Assembly: GCA_031549115.1 (NCBI GenBank)
Contig: JAVBQJ010000103.1
Coordinates: 1 to 16,520, forward strand
Length of the DNA stretch: 16,520 bases
Source: JAVBQJ01 sp031549115
GTDB taxonomy: Bacteria; Verrucomicrobiota; Lentisphaeria; Victivallales; Victivallaceae
Direction: 5' to 3'
The notes under the pieces were generated by a model. It was not told where the DNA came from. It saw only the letters and a list, made by a program, of their open reading frames with translations, and ran no database searches. Below are positions 14,155-16,520 of the stretch, one piece after another. Numbering within the stretch: position 1 is the first letter of the stretch; each line of letters begins with the position of its first letter. A program made the position numbers and the translations under genes.

Positions 14155-16158
14155 ATGGTGAAAGTTGCCTTGCCCTTCAACCAAATACGCAAACGTGACG
14201 GTCGCGTCGTGCCGTTCGATCCGGAGCGTATCACACTGGCTGCCGGTAAGGCTCTCAAAGCGGCCGGAACCGCCAACGAAAAATTGGCGCGCACCATTTG
14301 CCGCGATGTAGTGGATGAACTGATCGCGCGCGGCTTCGTCGAGGGCGGCGAAGTTCCGGACATCGAAACCGTTCAGGACCTGGTGGAGCATTCGTTCATC
14401 AAGCGCGGCCTGACCCAGGCGGCCAAGCTTTACATTCTTTACCGCGCCCAGCATGAGAAGCTGCGCGAGGAAAAGCAGCTGATGATGGACGTTCAGGAGC
14501 TGGTCTCCAGCTATATCGGCCAGGAAGACTGGCGCGTCAACGAAAACTCCAACGCGGGCTACTCCTACGCCAGCTTGTTGAATCACGTTTCCGGCGCGGT
14601 GGTGGCGAAGTATACGCTGGCCAATGTCTACCCGGCGGAGGTCGCCGAGGCCCACAACGCAGGCGACCTGCATTTGCATGACCTGTCCTGCGGCATCGTC
14701 GGCTATTGCGCCGGCTGGAGTCTGCGCGATCTATTGATGCAGGGCTTCCGGGGTTCGGCGGGACGCGCCAGCGCGGCGCCGGCCAAGCACTTCGACACCG
14801 CAACCGGGCAAATCGTCAACTTCCTGTCGACGCTGCAGACCGAATGGGCCGGAGCGCAGGCGTTCAGCAGCTTCGATACCTTTCTCGCGCCGTTCGTCCG
14901 CAACGACAAACTGACGTACCGGGAGCTGAAGCAGAGCATCCAGCAGTTCGTATTCGGGTTGAACATCGCCAGCCGCTGGGGCCAGACGCCGTTCACCAAC
15001 CTGACCTTCGACTGGGTGGTGCCGGAGGACCTGCGCGATACGCCGGTGATCATCGGCGGCAAACTGCAGGACTCCACCTACAGCGAATACCAGCAGGAAA
15101 TGGACATGATCAACCGGGCGTTCCTCGAAGTCATGTCCGAGGGCGACCGCGACGGGCGTATTTTCACTTTTCCGATTCCGACGTACAACGTGACCAAGGA
15201 TTTCAACTGGGACAGCGAAAACGCCAAGCTGCTTTTTGCCGTGACCGGCAAATACGGCCTGCCGTACTTCCAGAACTTCATCAACTCCGACCTGCAGCCC
15301 GGCGATGTGCGCAGCATGTGCTGCCGGTTGCAGATGGACATGCGCGAATTGCGCAAGAAGACCGGCGGGTTGTTCGGCGCCGGCGAGCAGACCGGCAGCA
15401 TCGGCGTCGTGACAATCAACATGCCGCGGATCGGCTATCTGGCCAAAACCGAAGCGGATTTCCTCGCCCGGCTGGACCACTTGATGCAGTTGGGGATGGA
15501 ATCGCTCGAAATCAAGCGCAAGGTAGTGCAGAAGCACCTCGACGGCGACCTTTTGCCCTACACCAAAACCTATCTGGGGACGTTGGAGCATCACTTCAGC
15601 ACCATCGGGCTGGTGGGAATGAACGAGGCGTGTCTGAACTTCCTCGGCTGTTCGATCTGCGACGACGACGGCCTGGCATTCGGCCGCCGGGTATTGCAGC
15701 ACATGAAGGAGAAGATCGCCTCTTTCCAGGAGGCCACCGGCCACATTTACACCCGGGAAGCGACTCCGGCGGAAGGCACCAGCTTCCGGCTGGCGCGTCT
15801 GGACCGGAAGCGTTACCCGGATATCATCTGCGCCGGCGATACCAATGTGTACTATACCAATTCGACGCAGTTACCAGTGGGTTATACCGACGATCTTTTT
15901 GAAGCGCTGGATTTGCAGGAGCCGCTGCAGTCGCAGTACACCGGCGGCACCGTGTTCCACGCATTCATCGGCGAACGCATCGACGATCCCGATCAGGTGG
16001 CGGCCATCGTCAAGCGCGTAGCGGAGGGGTACCGGATTCCGTACTTCACGCTGACGCCGTCGTTCAGCATCTGCCCGGTCCACGGTTATGTCCCCGGCGC
16101 CCACTTCGAGTGCCCGCTCGAAAGCGAGGATCCGGAATTAAAATTGGTCAACCAGTAA
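14155..16158 (+). CDS. nrdD: Class III (anaerobic) ribonucleotide reductase, body without glycyl-radical loop
   Basis: A 667-residue enzyme body that reduces ribonucleoside triphosphates to deoxy forms without oxygen. The N-terminal ATP-cone (about 9-100, IRKRDGRVVPFDPERI) senses ATP/dATP. The catalytic barrel carries HDLSCGIVGYC (175-185) and SMCCRL (387-392), the likely positions of the active-site cysteines. The C-terminus has CPVHGY (C640, H643) and ECP (C653) of the zinc site and then stops after a short unrelated tail (LESEDPELKLVNQ). The second knuckle's last cysteine and the glycyl-radical segment, normally fused here, are absent; they are in the next ORF. GGGAG lies about ten bases before the ATG. 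The activase gene nrdG is not in the window. Confidence 0.95.
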   Translation: MVKVALPFNQIRKRDGRVVPFDPERITLAAGKALKAAGTANEKLARTICRDVVDELIARGFVEGGEVPDIETVQDLVEHSFIKRGLTQAAKLYILYRAQHEKLREEKQLMMDVQELVSSYIGQEDWRVNENSNAGYSYASLLNHVSGAVVAKYTLANVYPAEVAEAHNAGDLHLHDLSCGIVGYCAGWSLRDLLMQGFRGSAGRASAAPAKHFDTATGQIVNFLSTLQTEWAGAQAFSSFDTFLAPFVRNDKLTYRELKQSIQQFVFGLNIASRWGQTPFTNLTFDWVVPEDLRDTPVIIGGKLQDSTYSEYQQEMDMINRAFLEVMSEGDRDGRIFTFPIPTYNVTKDFNWDSENAKLLFAVTGKYGLPYFQNFINSDLQPGDVRSMCCRLQMDMRELRKKTGGLFGAGEQTGSIGVVTINMPRIGYLAKTEADFLARLDHLMQLGMESLEIKRKVVQKHLDGDLLPYTKTYLGTLEHHFSTIGLVGMNEACLNFLGCSICDDDGLAFGRRVLQHMKEKIASFQEATGHIYTREATPAEGTSFRLARLDRKRYPDIICAGDTNVYYTNSTQLPVGYTDDLFEALDLQEPLQSQYTGGTVFHAFIGERIDDPDQVAAIVKRVAEGYRIPYFTLTPSFSICPVHGYVPGAHFECPLESEDPELKLVNQ

Positions 16159-16176
16159 ACAAAGAATCATATGGAA

Positions 16177-16197
16177 CGGAGCGCAATTCGTGCTCCG
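16177..16197 (+). other. Intercistronic stem-loop between the two nrdD parts
   Basis: CGGAGCGC/GTGCTCCG forms an 8-bp stem (one G-T) with loop AATTC. No T-run follows, so it should not stop transcription. It lies between the nrdD stop and the next ribosome-binding site, where it could be a processing or stability element setting the ratio of the two proteins. Confidence 0.6.
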
Positions 16198-16218
16198 GCA
16201 ACTAAAAGGAGTAAAAAA

Positions 16219-16371
16219 ATGGCAAAGTGCGGAGAAAAAACCGAAGTCTACAGCCGGGTCTGCGGATACTTCCGTCCGGTTTCCAATTGGAACAAGGGCA
16301 AAAAAGAAGAGTTCAAGGATCGCAAGACCTTCGAATGCAACGGTTGCGAAGCCAAGCAGTCCGTAGCGTAA
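16219..16371 (+). CDS. Stand-alone glycyl-radical C-terminal segment of NrdD
   Basis: A 50-residue protein that matches the normal C-terminal end of NrdD: KCGEKTEVYSRVCGYFRPV (3-21) and NWNKGKKEEF (23-32). Gly16 in RVCGY is the expected radical-bearing glycine. Cys4 aligns with the last cysteine of the CPxCG knuckle whose first half (ECP) ends the upstream protein. Two more cysteines, C40 and C43 (ECNGCE), are near the end. AAGGAG lies seven bases before ATG 16219, so it is a genuine separate cistron. It is in the same frame as nrdD, separated by one TAA and 20 codons; a longer in-frame start at 16171 would add residues with no family match. It probably binds the NrdD body and is activated by NrdG; unproven. 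Confidence 0.9.
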   Translation: MAKCGEKTEVYSRVCGYFRPVSNWNKGKKEEFKDRKTFECNGCEAKQSVA

Positions 16372-16389
16372 CGGCACGCTGACTCAAAG

Positions 16390-16419
16390 GCGGCGTTCCC
16401 ACCGGAACGCCGCTTTTTT
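16390..16419 (+). terminator. Intrinsic terminator of the split nrdD operon
   Basis: A perfect 10-bp stem GCGGCGTTCC/GGAACGCCGC with loop CACC is followed by TTTTTT (16414-16419). It starts 18 bases after the small ORF, so nrdG is not in this transcript. Confidence 0.93.
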
Positions 16420-16437
16420 CGTGCGAAAAAGGCGTCC

Positions 16438-16493
16438 CGGGGGAGAGAGAAGGGCCCCCTTTTGAGGAAAGGGGCTCCCTTCTCCCTCCCCCG
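16438..16493. repeat. Large GC-rich imperfect hairpin
   Basis: CGGGGGAGAGAGAAGGG (16438-16454) pairs with CCCTTCTCCCTCCCCCG (16477-16493) with one mismatch. Inside, CCCCTTT (16456-16462) pairs with AAAGGGG (16468-16474). No T-run follows and the region encodes nothing visible. It may be an intergenic repeat; the GC-rich hairpins at 91-132 are similar in character. Confidence 0.7.
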
Positions 16494-16520
16494 AACCCCC
16501 TTCCTCATCCTCCTCAAACC

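Noticed and set aside
1..16520. CRISPR array
   Set aside because: No series of regularly spaced direct repeats is present anywhere in the window.

Overview
The window looks like the chromosome of a GC-rich, Gram-negative-type, rod-forming anaerobe. It carries elongasome genes (mreC, mreD, PBP2), a class III oxygen-sensitive ribonucleotide reductase, and an archaeal-style thiazole synthase that should depend on free sulfide. A PVC-type bacterium (Lentisphaerota/Kiritimatiellota-like) would fit, but this is an inference from gene content only; no 16S rRNA or other decisive marker is present.

Layout. (1) 1-189: a gene-free stretch with a perfect 28-bp palindrome and GC-rich hairpins. (2) 190-7493, minus strand: a tightly packed, apparently co-transcribed block read from a good sigma70-type promoter at 7537-7564. 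Its order is HPr, enzyme I, an FMN-dependent nitronate monooxygenase/FabK-like enzyme, mreC, mreD, mrdA (PBP2), thi4. (3) 7572-7745: a 164-bp MITE-like element with 13-bp terminal inverted repeats and 5-bp flanking repeats, sitting between two divergent promoters. (4) 7831-8876, plus strand: a zinc-ribbon protein translationally coupled to thiE. (5) 8999-9074: tRNA-Lys(CUU) with its own promoter and terminator. (6) 9149-12007, minus strand: a SUFU-like protein and four small, membrane-anchored unknown proteins, one possibly frameshifted; this looks accessory. (7) 12265-13750, minus strand: rpmA and obg, with a strong terminator between them and no rplU upstream. (8) 14019-16419, plus strand: two phased NrdR-box-like sites, then a class III ribonucleotide reductase that is split in two. 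The 667-residue body ends in the middle of the C-terminal zinc knuckle, and a separate 50-residue ORF carries the missing cysteine and the glycyl-radical loop (RVCGY). A strong terminator follows. (9) 16420-16520: another large GC-rich hairpin.

How the genes work together. Thi4 (thiazole branch) and ThiE (joining of thiazole and pyrimidine) both serve thiamin phosphate synthesis but lie in separate operons, and I see no TPP riboswitch on either. MreC, MreD and PBP2 belong to the cell-elongation machinery. HPr and enzyme I are the general PTS proteins; no enzyme II is in the window. The most interesting item is the split NrdD: two polypeptides probably have to assemble, perhaps around a shared zinc ion, to make one radical enzyme.
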